8,888 nt of DNA. Source: Candidatus Poseidoniaceae archaeon (GTDB lineage Archaea; Thermoplasmatota; Poseidoniia; Poseidoniales; Poseidoniaceae). Each line of letters starts with the position of its first letter. Within the stretch, counting starts at the first letter, position 1. Position numbers and translations under genes: made by a program. The stretch spans positions 1 to 8,888 of the forward strand of contig JAKMFF010000293.1 in the NCBI GenBank assembly GCA_022425585.1, read 5' to 3'. This document shows, piece by piece, positions 1 through 7,003 of this stretch. A model generated the notes under the pieces. It saw only the letters and a program-made list of their open reading frames with translations. It was not told where the DNA came from and ran no database searches.

Positions 1-2
1 GC

Positions 3-104
3 ATGTCCGCAGTGACCACGTGGCGCAGTGCACTCTTCTTGGCGATTTTGATGGCTATAATGGGGCCATTACAAATGACCGGTAATTTGTCGGTAAATTC
101 GGCA
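3..104 (+). other. Signal peptide of the giant surface protein
   Basis: Residues 1-34 comprise a short n-region with one arginine (R8), a hydrophobic core (SALFLAILMAIM, residues 9-20) and a polar c-region ending in VNSA, a plausible signal peptidase I site. This is a pattern judgement. It argues that the protein begins at or very near the ATG at position 3 rather than far upstream of the window. Confidence 0.7.
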
Positions 105-3100
105 GACATAGAGGTCCTAAAAGAATCTAAAACAATTAGTCATTCAAGCACAGGCAGCGCAGAATTTCTTGGTCTACTCGGTGATGATATTGCTAATAAT
201 GCCTTCACAGTAGATGTGCCAAGTGATGCCCCAATCACAGATTTACAATTAACTATCGAGCCGTCAGCTATGCAAACCCATTACGGATTTACTTGGGAAG
301 GTGAATTGGCTTGGGATGTTCCAGATTCAACTATGAACGGCACAGTAGTAGAAATCGGGTCTTTAACAGGTTCAACCGCAGGGACGCTTTGGGATTTTAA
401 TTCTGGACTACAAGGTTGGACTGTTTCAAATCCAACCTTTGTCGGCCACTGGACAAATTCATGTGGATTTAACGGTACCACTGGCGGTTCACTAAAAACT
501 CAAGCGAACTACAACGCTCCACATTATGCAACTTCACCAGTAGTGAATTTGGCTGGAGCTCCAAGTATGCCGCTTACCGCCTGGGTACTTCAAGGCGGTA
601 CCGGTTGCGGTGAAGAGCCAGATTCGACTGAGGATTTACAAATACAATACAAAGATGTCAACGGAAATTGGGTAGTAGTAAATACCTGGCCAGGAGCGCC
701 ATATGGCCCACACTCACCACAGCAGTGGAGTACTAATTTGCCGGCAGCAGCTCTACACGCCACCAGCCAAATTAGAATAAACCAAATCAGCGGTAGTGGT
801 AGTGGAGCAACATGTTGTGATTTTTGGTTCGTTGATGACGTTAACTTAGCTTCACCACCTGAATCTCATTGGGTCAGCCCAACTATTGGTTGGGGTAGTG
901 GGGCAACCCAACCTGTGTCTAGAAGCACATATGCACCGCTTCATCTGGACCTTGACATTCCATCTGGTGCTTTCTTGAACTGGACAATCTTAGACGGTGC
1001 AGGTAACGAAATAATGGGTGCTCATGGCAGCAATGATGTGACAATTCCGCTTAACATGGTCGACTATGAAACGTATCCACTTGTCCGTGTGAAACTCGAA
1101 TTCAGAGGTTCTCCAACCGGTACTGGAATCCCATATGTGCATTCGATTAGTGGAGACGGTCAAATGATGACTTCATTTAGAGGCGGCGTGGCAGATTTAG
1201 ACTGGGATCAGGGCTGCATGCGTGGTGGATCAGTGACATTTAGCAAGGGCGTTGTGGCAAGTATTGATTGTAATCTCACATCTCCTTGGATGATACCATC
1301 ATCACCAACTAAGGTCATTTCTGGCAGTTCGGATATCATCGACGGCCAGTTACAAATTAGATACGATATGTTTGGTAACTGGACAAATGTATCAGCAACA
1401 ACCTTCACAGAATCGCCAGGTGATACAATTTATCGTTACCAATTCAGAATTATTCACAATCAAAACAACACCAACGTTTGGAGCGCTAAGATGCTATCCT
1501 GGACTCTGCTTGGCGGAAAACATCCCGCCCAGCCGGCTATAGACTTCAATGAAGATGGATTTACCGAATGGGGTGGCAGTGATAATCGAGTTGGCTCATG
1601 GGGTTGGCAAGACCGCTTTGAAAACGGCGAAGATAGAATCTCCGTTAACCCAGGAATCTCTGGAACTGCATCAACTACAGCTTGGATGCCCCGAGATGGC
1701 GCAGAGAGCTTCTCAGTCGGGGTATTTGCTGAAACAGGTGTTCTAACAGGATTGTACATTCGAGTCGGTAATCAACTGATTGCCAATTACTCATATGATG
1801 CAGTTGACAGTGCCTATGTGACATTAAACGAATCTCAACTTTATGCGTTAAGTTATGCCGCTTCTACTGCCTCTAGTGTAGGCTTTTTAGGAGCAAATTT
1901 TGTTGAAGTTGATTTTGAAGTGACTGGTTCTGGTGGAATGAAAATGGCAGGTTTATCCATACCATACTCAGTTTCAATGAGTATTGATTCAAACCAACAA
2001 TCGCCAATGGTACTAGGTATAAACGATGCAAGGTCTACACTTTCGCCAGTGGGTGGACAACACCAAATTCCGATTCCATTTATATCTGATTCAGCGGGTG
2101 GACTCTTAGTAACACTTGATGGCGTGAACTATTCTTCAGATGTGGAAATAGTTTCGTCGTATATGGAAGATGAAGTTGATGTTTTGACTCCAAGCCAACA
2201 ATGGCACACAATGCATACTTCATTCAAAGTAACCTCGTCGACTGCTGGACTAGTTCGTCTCGATGTGGTTGGCAGCAATCACCATGCAACTTGGTTGATA
2301 CCAACTGGCGGCGGTAGTCCTGTTGGTCAAGGAGACAGCGAGTATGTTGAATTACATCCAACAGATTGGTTAGAGTTTACTCAAAATGGTGATGCGATTG
2401 ATGTGGCGGTAAAATACCGTATTGAGCCAGGCTGGGATGATGAAAGTTATGTCACCGCATCAACTAGGTTAGTACTTGGCAACGGTGTTGTTTCAATTCC
2501 TGCATCTCATTCATGGGGCAGCCTCAATGGAGCATCAAAGGCCTTAGAAAATGATCTAGAGATCAAATCGGTAACCTTTATCACCGATCTTGGCGAATTA
2601 CCTTCAGACGAATACTATTTACCTGCAGGGCAGGAGATTGACATCTCGATTGATGTAGGATTTGAAGGTCTTACAGGAATTGATTCCTTCGCTCCAGGTG
2701 ATGCAGTAGTCAGCCTATATCATGGTTCAACTGAAATTGCTAATACTACTGTACTTGATGAAGACACGTGGAATTTTACCGATGTAGTACCATTTACCAA
2801 CGGCGTATTAGACTGGAAGATTGAGGTTGTTCCCCTTGACGGGAGCGGTACAACTGCAGACGCATTATTTGAACGGTCATTCTTCGCCGATTCGGTATTC
2901 CCATCAGTTTACTGGTCAAGCGTAGCGGCATACGACCACCGCGTTCCATCATCAACCCAAACAATTCAAGTGCAAATCACCGACCAACCATTACTGCCTT
3001 CCAATATTGAAGCCATGGTTTGGCGAGAATGGATTAACGATTATGATATGAATGGTCAACCAAGTCCAGATGAATATTCGTCCTTTTCCTCTGTCTTACT

Positions 3101-5183
3101 GCCAAATGACCTAACTGCGTTTGTCGGGCAATATACCATTTTGCTAGATGATAGTGGAGGAGCAATTGGCGATAAAGTAGCGGTCTACCTAACTGGTAAT
3201 GATGCTGCAGGTCATCCATTAGAGCAAAATGGTACTGGTGAGGAAGGCGACCATTTGTTCATGTATCAACTGAAAGCAGACGGACCACCATCTATTCCAA
3301 CTGCCGCATTTTCATGGGATGGAGGCAGACAAACATGGCTGCACCCAATGATTGAGTATGAATTTGATGTGCTGATGTCTGAACCAAATGGTGGTTCAGA
3401 CCTATCGACTGTCGAGGTACAATTGGCATCTCAACAAAACAGCGATCCACTACCGATTTCTTGGAATTTCATTACCGGTAATTGTACTACAACTAGTCCC
3501 CATCTGGTAATCGATGATTGCGATATGATTGGTCAAAACGGTCCTGCAGGTCCGTATGAAATCGATTTGGCATTGAATGTCAAATTCCATTTGTTGTGGA
3601 CTATTCCAGATTTGGGTGATACCAAGCGGGAGCCAAAATTAATCGTTATGGATAGGGCTGGTAATACAGACCAACAAGCATTCCCAACACTTAGGTGGCG
3701 GTCCTCTGGCGATATGTACATCCCAGATGAAACAATTCAATTGTTTATCAATCAAGGGACAGTAGTTGAAGATGGGGCAAGAATTGCGCCTAGCAGTTCA
3801 TTTGAAGTCTCAGGAGATGTTTTATTCAGTGAAACCAATACACGCCCGGATTTTGATTGTCCAGTTACTGTAATGTTTGATGGTGTGTCTTATCCAGTAA
3901 CCGCTCTGGATGGTGCATGGACTGCAGTGGTAACTGCATCGGAAAGCTCAGGCAAGAAGGCGTTGACATGGGGTGTAGATTGCTACTCTGGTCAAGGTGA
4001 TGATGTAACTGATGAATCTGATAATAGATGGATATTAGTTGATGGAACAGGGCCAAATCCAGTAGAGATAATCAACCCTAGACCTAACACAATTCTTGAT
4101 ACTGAAGTATATGAGGTGAGAGTAGCGATCGATGAAGAAGGTGGCTTAGACCTAGAATCATTACAACTTGAATGGTGGGTTGAGGATGCCATCACAGGAG
4201 ATAGACTAACCACAGGTTTCGAGCCGATGACTCTTGAAGGGACTGACATTTCAGGAACACAATTAGAGGTCTATTCCGAGATTGACTTATCGGGTATCAC
4301 CGATACAATGATTCAAAACCGACTAATTTTATTCATCAAGGTCAATGGAAGAGACCTTGCCGACAACTCTGTTCAAGGCATGAATGGAGCGCCTCCAGGT
4401 GGAGAAATCGCTCAGTGGGACTTAGAATGGCTGAGGCCAGAATTTAGTATCGGACCCCTAGACGTATCATATACTAGATTAATCATTGAAGTTGGTCAAT
4501 CAACTTCAGTTCAAGCATTGGTTGATAATACTGGTTCACTAGATGGGACAGTCGATGCAACTGTATATGTCGTCAAATTAAACGGCACGAGAGATGTTAT
4601 ACAGCGTCCAAGTATTGATATTCCTGCTGAAGGAAAAGGTCTGATAACCGTTGATTGGGCTCCAACTTCACAAGGTATTCAGTGGATTGAGGTAGAACTA
4701 GACAACGGTCAAACTTCTAAAGGCCCAACAGTAGACGTAAGGCCTGCTAGAGACCAAGGATTCGTCGAGAATCTATTTGGCGATGTCAATCCAGTTATCG
4801 GTTCAATTGTAACGCTTATTTTCGTCTCTATCATTGTAACAGGATTACTGTGGGCTCGTAAAGCAACTAGAGGCAAGGGTGCACGTTCAGAATATGATTG
4901 GGATGAATACTCTTCAGAAATGGAAGATGATGAATATGATGACTATGAAGAAGATGATGCAGATGATTATTCTGCCCAGCCATCCAAGAATATTCAAGGA
5001 ATTCAACCCGCATCTTCACTTGGTGCAGCAGCCGCCGCACTGGGAGTCGCAGAAACCACAACAGCAGCAGAACCAGAAACAGATTGGGTAATGGGTGCTG
5101 ATGGCTACTGGTGGTACCATGACAAAGATACTAATGAGTGGTGGTACAAGGATGAAAATGGCGACATTGTCCAATTCAGTTGA
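3..5183 (+). CDS. Giant multidomain type I surface protein with acidic, WWY-motif cytoplasmic tail
   Basis: A 1726-residue protein of unknown ligand, probably exported and anchored by its C-terminus. Residues 1-34 look like a signal peptide (R8, hydrophobic core about 9-24), which supports the ATG at position 3, although only two upstream bases are visible. The ectodomain is Ser/Thr/Gly/Asp-rich and beta-rich. It has a MAM/jelly-roll-like module (about 129-284), a second module sharing an LQI-Y-GNW motif (450-460), Ca-loop-like motifs at 514-524 and 1013-1024, Ig-like stretches from about 962, 1093, 1241 and 1347, and a CARDB-like module (about 1479-1585). About fifteen N-x-S/T sequons suggest glycosylation. 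All ten cysteines lie in the ectodomain. One membrane helix (about 1598-1618) is followed by basic residues RKATRGKGAR, placing the roughly 107-residue tail in the cytoplasm. Adhesion, polymer binding or an envelope structural role are all possible; the domain assignments are by eye. The stop overlaps the nadE start. Confidence 0.93.
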   Translation: MSAVTTWRSALFLAILMAIMGPLQMTGNLSVNSADIEVLKESKTISHSSTGSAEFLGLLGDDIANNAFTVDVPSDAPITDLQLTIEPSAMQTHYGFTWEGELAWDVPDSTMNGTVVEIGSLTGSTAGTLWDFNSGLQGWTVSNPTFVGHWTNSCGFNGTTGGSLKTQANYNAPHYATSPVVNLAGAPSMPLTAWVLQGGTGCGEEPDSTEDLQIQYKDVNGNWVVVNTWPGAPYGPHSPQQWSTNLPAAALHATSQIRINQISGSGSGATCCDFWFVDDVNLASPPESHWVSPTIGWGSGATQPVSRSTYAPLHLDLDIPSGAFLNWTILDGAGNEIMGAHGSNDVTIPLNMVDYETYPLVRVKLEFRGSPTGTGIPYVHSISGDGQMMTSFRGGVADLDWDQGCMRGGSVTFSKGVVASIDCNLTSPWMIPSSPTKVISGSSDIIDGQLQIRYDMFGNWTNVSATTFTESPGDTIYRYQFRIIHNQNNTNVWSAKMLSWTLLGGKHPAQPAIDFNEDGFTEWGGSDNRVGSWGWQDRFENGEDRISVNPGISGTASTTAWMPRDGAESFSVGVFAETGVLTGLYIRVGNQLIANYSYDAVDSAYVTLNESQLYALSYAASTASSVGFLGANFVEVDFEVTGSGGMKMAGLSIPYSVSMSIDSNQQSPMVLGINDARSTLSPVGGQHQIPIPFISDSAGGLLVTLDGVNYSSDVEIVSSYMEDEVDVLTPSQQWHTMHTSFKVTSSTAGLVRLDVVGSNHHATWLIPTGGGSPVGQGDSEYVELHPTDWLEFTQNGDAIDVAVKYRIEPGWDDESYVTASTRLVLGNGVVSIPASHSWGSLNGASKALENDLEIKSVTFITDLGELPSDEYYLPAGQEIDISIDVGFEGLTGIDSFAPGDAVVSLYHGSTEIANTTVLDEDTWNFTDVVPFTNGVLDWKIEVVPLDGSGTTADALFERSFFADSVFPSVYWSSVAAYDHRVPSSTQTIQVQITDQPLLPSNIEAMVWREWINDYDMNGQPSPDEYSSFSSVLLPNDLTAFVGQYTILLDDSGGAIGDKVAVYLTGNDAAGHPLEQNGTGEEGDHLFMYQLKADGPPSIPTAAFSWDGGRQTWLHPMIEYEFDVLMSEPNGGSDLSTVEVQLASQQNSDPLPISWNFITGNCTTTSPHLVIDDCDMIGQNGPAGPYEIDLALNVKFHLLWTIPDLGDTKREPKLIVMDRAGNTDQQAFPTLRWRSSGDMYIPDETIQLFINQGTVVEDGARIAPSSSFEVSGDVLFSETNTRPDFDCPVTVMFDGVSYPVTALDGAWTAVVTASESSGKKALTWGVDCYSGQGDDVTDESDNRWILVDGTGPNPVEIINPRPNTILDTEVYEVRVAIDEEGGLDLESLQLEWWVEDAITGDRLTTGFEPMTLEGTDISGTQLEVYSEIDLSGITDTMIQNRLILFIKVNGRDLADNSVQGMNGAPPGGEIAQWDLEWLRPEFSIGPLDVSYTRLIIEVGQSTSVQALVDNTGSLDGTVDATVYVVKLNGTRDVIQRPSIDIPAEGKGLITVDWAPTSQGIQWIEVELDNGQTSKGPTVDVRPARDQGFVENLFGDVNPVIGSIVTLIFVSIIVTGLLWARKATRGKGARSEYDWDEYSSEMEDDEYDDYEEDDADDYSAQPSKNIQGIQPASSLGAAAAALGVAETTTAAEPETDWVMGADGYWWYHDKDTNEWWYKDENGDIVQFS
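387..854 (+). other. MAM/jelly-roll-like module of the surface protein
   Basis: Residues about 129-284 read as one beta-sandwich. The module opens with WDFNSGLQGW (130-139), a common start of such modules in secreted proteins, has strand patterns such as LQIQYKDVNGNW (212-223), and closes with FVDDVNL (276-282), resembling the DDV/DDI ending of MAM-like and carbohydrate-binding jelly rolls. It holds four cysteines (C154, C202 and adjacent C271-C272), compatible with disulfides. The MAM-like label is inference from the opening and closing motifs; a profile search would decide it. Confidence 0.5.
4437..4757 (+). other. CARDB-like membrane-proximal module of the surface protein
   Basis: Residues about 1479-1585 begin with PEFSIGPLDVSY and contain the pattern typical of CARDB-type Ig-like folds: an early GQS-type turn, a V-D-N-T-G-S segment (like the 'V-x-N-x-G' of the family), an IPAEGKG turn, a V-x-W strand and a final V-E-L-D-N strand. 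CARDB modules are frequent stalk domains in archaeal and bacterial secreted proteins. It sits just before the transmembrane helix, as expected for a stalk. Confidence 0.55.
4794..4856 (+). other. C-terminal transmembrane helix of the surface protein
   Basis: Residues about 1598-1618 form one uninterrupted hydrophobic segment (VIGSIVTLIFVSIIVTGLLW) followed immediately by RKATRGKGAR. By the positive-inside rule the C-terminal side is cytoplasmic and the long N-terminal part extracellular. Confidence 0.85.
4890..4970 (+). repeat. Acidic Tyr/Asp/Glu-rich low-complexity segment in the cytoplasmic tail
   Basis: Residues 1630-1656 are almost entirely Asp, Glu and Tyr, with runs such as EDDEYDDYEEDDADDY. 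The DNA is correspondingly biased toward GAT, GAA and TAT codons. It follows the basic stop-transfer residues and precedes an Ala-rich linker around residues 1670-1690. It is probably disordered; what it binds is unknown. Confidence 0.8.
5082..5180 (+). repeat. Duplicated WWY motif at the extreme C-terminus of the surface protein
   Basis: Residues 1694-1726 hold two copies of an aromatic unit: YWWYHDKDTNE (1702-1712) and EWWYKDENGD (1712-1721), each WWY plus a basic residue plus Asp, preceded by DWVMGADG and ended by IVQFS. Seven of 33 residues are Trp, Phe or other key aromatics clustered at these positions. The spacing recalls small aromatic beta-hairpin repeats (WW-, OCRE- or cell-wall-binding-repeat-like), but the predicted topology puts it in the cytoplasm. 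I recognise the style from proteins of marine Thermoplasmatota; I cannot assign a function. Confidence 0.75.
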
Positions 5184-5191
5184 CCACGGTG
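5180..5191 (+). promoter_or_regulatory. Stop/start overlap and non-ATG start candidates for nadE
   Basis: The surface-protein stop TGA (5181-5183) overlaps a TTG (5180-5182) that is in frame with nadE, forming TTGA. A second candidate is GTG at 5189-5191. No Shine-Dalgarno-like purine run lies at the usual distance upstream. The overlap suggests translational coupling with the upstream gene, which is inference; which codon is used cannot be settled by eye. Confidence 0.55.
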
Positions 5192-6964
5192 AGAACTTTG
5201 CCCAGATTTATCGGATTACTACAAGTAGACTCTACAGTGGGTAATCTAACTGGTAATGCTTCTCGTATTGAGCGCTTAGCAAGTATTGCCAAGGAACATG
5301 GGGCTGCAATGGCAGTCAGTACAGAATTAGCAATCAGTGGATATCCTCCAAGAGATTTGTTATTACAACCAGACTTCATCAATATGTCCTTTGACAAAGC
5401 TACATCACTAGATGTTGAAATTCCAGTATTAGTCGGCACTCCAGTGCCAACCGAAGACAGCCGCACCTTACCTGCTAACGGCGTTGTCCGTTCTGGTTTA
5501 CTTCATGCTCAACCAAATGGCGAAAACACCAATCGAATTGTCGCTAAAAAGCAATTATTACCGTCCTACGATGTTTTTGATGAAACACGTTACTTTCATC
5601 CTTCTAACCGTTCAGGGATTTGTCGAGCAATTGGCGGTATGGACCTTGGCGTAACGATTTGTGAGGATGCTTGGCAAATCGCCGGATTAACTCCTTCATC
5701 ATATGGGCAAGATCCAATACAAAATCTAGCTGAGTGGGGGCGTCAAGGAGTAACACTTGATGCTACTGTTAACCTCTCAGCATCCCCGTATCATGCCGAC
5801 AAAGTAGGTTCGCGAATCAAGGTTTGCCGAACTGCTGCTTCGACACTACAGCATCCATTTTTACTAGCCAATCAAGTAGGCGGCAATGACGATTTATTGT
5901 TTGATGGTTGCTCACTTGTCGCCTGGCCAAACGGAATGGTTGTTGTGGCACCATCGTGGCAAGAAGGAGTATTGATGGTTGATTTAGACCAGCCAGAAAA
6001 TTGTCGATGGATTGGCATGGATGGCGACGATGCCCTGTCAATTGGTAATGACCAGCTGAAAATAATACCAAGTAGTTCCAACGGGCATGAAGAATCTGCT
6101 GAATTAATTGAAGATATTACCGATGCAGTGATTACTGGTCTGGCTGATTATTGTCGTAAATCAGGTATCAAGTCAATCGTTCTAGGTCTGTCTGGTGGTA
6201 TCGATTCTGCCGTTGCCGCTTGCGTGGCTTGTGCTGCAGTGGGTGCGGAAAATGTCCTTGGAATTGCTATGCCTAGCAGATATTCATCACAACATTCGCT
6301 TGATGATGCCAGATACACTGCTGAAGCACTAGGTATGCAGTTTAAGACTGAATCAATTGATGAGATGCATTCTACTCTGGAACATCAAATCGATTCGGTT
6401 TTGTCAAACGGGAGCCCTGTTGCTAGTGAAAATATCCAATCAAGGCTGCGCGGTATAATTGTCATGGCTCATGCTAATGCAGAAGGCAGAATGGCTGTTG
6501 CAACCGGGAATAAGTCAGAGTTAGCTCAAGGTTATTGCACACTTTATGGCGATATGGCTGGAGGCTATACCCCACTTGGAGATTTGTACAAGATGCAAGT
6601 CTATGCGCTGGCAGAGGTGTTTAACTCAAGAGCATCACAATCAGGCGGGCAACCACCGATTAATTCTTCAACAATGAGTAAACCACCTTCGGCTGAATTA
6701 GCACCAAATCAAAAGGATGAAGATTCATTACCACCATACCAAACCTTAGACGAAATTCTCCGCCTCCACATCGAACATACCATGGATGCTGATGACATAG
6801 TGCAAGCAGGTTTTACTCGTGAGGTGGTACTTGATGTATTATCAAGATTGGAACGTAATGAACACAAGCGATGGCAAATGTCGCCAGCACCAAGAGTTAC
6901 CAGCAAAGCATTTGGTCAGGGTTGGAGAAGACCATTAGCATCTAGGCATGATTGGCGTGATTGA
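5180..6964 (+). CDS. nadE: Glutamine-dependent NAD+ synthetase
   Basis: Catalyses the last step of NAD biosynthesis in the cytoplasm: deamido-NAD+ + glutamine + ATP gives NAD+ + glutamate + AMP + PPi. The N-terminal nitrilase-type glutaminase domain (about 8-270) shows the full Glu-Lys-Cys triad: E49 in STELAISGYPPRD, K124 in KQLLPSYDVFDETRYF and C161 in GVTICEDAW. The C-terminal synthetase domain (about 305-594) has the PP-loop LSGGIDS (337-343), ATGNKSELAQGY (441-452), PSAELAPNQKDEDSLPPY (503-520) and the terminal PRVTSKAFG segment. At 594 residues it is full length for the two-domain family. There is no in-frame ATG near the start: the TTG at 5180 (TTGA overlap with the preceding stop) or the GTG at 5189 must be used, and homology begins at RFIGLLQVD just after. 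Many archaea have only the short ammonia-dependent form, so the two-domain form may have bacterial ancestry. Confidence 0.96.
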   Translation: MTTVRTLPRFIGLLQVDSTVGNLTGNASRIERLASIAKEHGAAMAVSTELAISGYPPRDLLLQPDFINMSFDKATSLDVEIPVLVGTPVPTEDSRTLPANGVVRSGLLHAQPNGENTNRIVAKKQLLPSYDVFDETRYFHPSNRSGICRAIGGMDLGVTICEDAWQIAGLTPSSYGQDPIQNLAEWGRQGVTLDATVNLSASPYHADKVGSRIKVCRTAASTLQHPFLLANQVGGNDDLLFDGCSLVAWPNGMVVVAPSWQEGVLMVDLDQPENCRWIGMDGDDALSIGNDQLKIIPSSSNGHEESAELIEDITDAVITGLADYCRKSGIKSIVLGLSGGIDSAVAACVACAAVGAENVLGIAMPSRYSSQHSLDDARYTAEALGMQFKTESIDEMHSTLEHQIDSVLSNGSPVASENIQSRLRGIIVMAHANAEGRMAVATGNKSELAQGYCTLYGDMAGGYTPLGDLYKMQVYALAEVFNSRASQSGGQPPINSSTMSKPPSAELAPNQKDEDSLPPYQTLDEILRLHIEHTMDADDIVQAGFTREVVLDVLSRLERNEHKRWQMSPAPRVTSKAFGQGWRRPLASRHDWRD

Positions 6965-6974
6965 CTTCGATGGT

Positions 6975-6983
6975 CATAAAAAT
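6975..6983 (+). promoter_or_regulatory. Possible archaeal TATA box for leaderless trhO transcription
   Basis: The 39-nt gap between nadE and trhO contains CATAAAAAT, centred about 25 nt before the trhO ATG at 7004. An archaeal TATA box at that distance would put transcription initiation at or next to the start codon, giving a leaderless mRNA, and the absence of a Shine-Dalgarno sequence fits. A match this short occurs often by chance in AT-rich DNA, and no clear BRE is visible. Confidence 0.35.
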
Positions 6984-7003
6984 CCAATCCATCACGACCA
7001 AAC

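Noticed and set aside
1460..1759. 99-codon - strand open frame inside the surface-protein gene
   Set aside because: It is fully antisense to a strong long coding frame, resembles no family I know, and its composition follows from the opposite strand.
4741..4870. Archaeosortase-type (PGF-CTERM-like) sorting signal at the membrane anchor
   Set aside because: No PGF-like motif precedes the helix, and the helix is followed by about 107 more residues, unlike the short basic end of sorted proteins.
4900..4970. GAT/GAA-rich tract as a DNA satellite or phase-variable repeat
   Set aside because: The units are irregular and explained by Asp/Glu/Tyr codons in a conserved-looking frame; no perfect tandem unit that would slip readily.
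5176..5466. 96-codon - strand open frame across the nadE start
   Set aside because: Antisense to the well-conserved glutaminase domain of nadE; no recognisable motif and no support of its own.
6971..7000. Inverted repeat TGGTC / GACCA flanking the TATA-like element, as a possible operator or hairpin
   Set aside because: Arms are only 5 bp with a loop of about 20 nt; chance matches of this size are common and no T-run follows to make a terminator.
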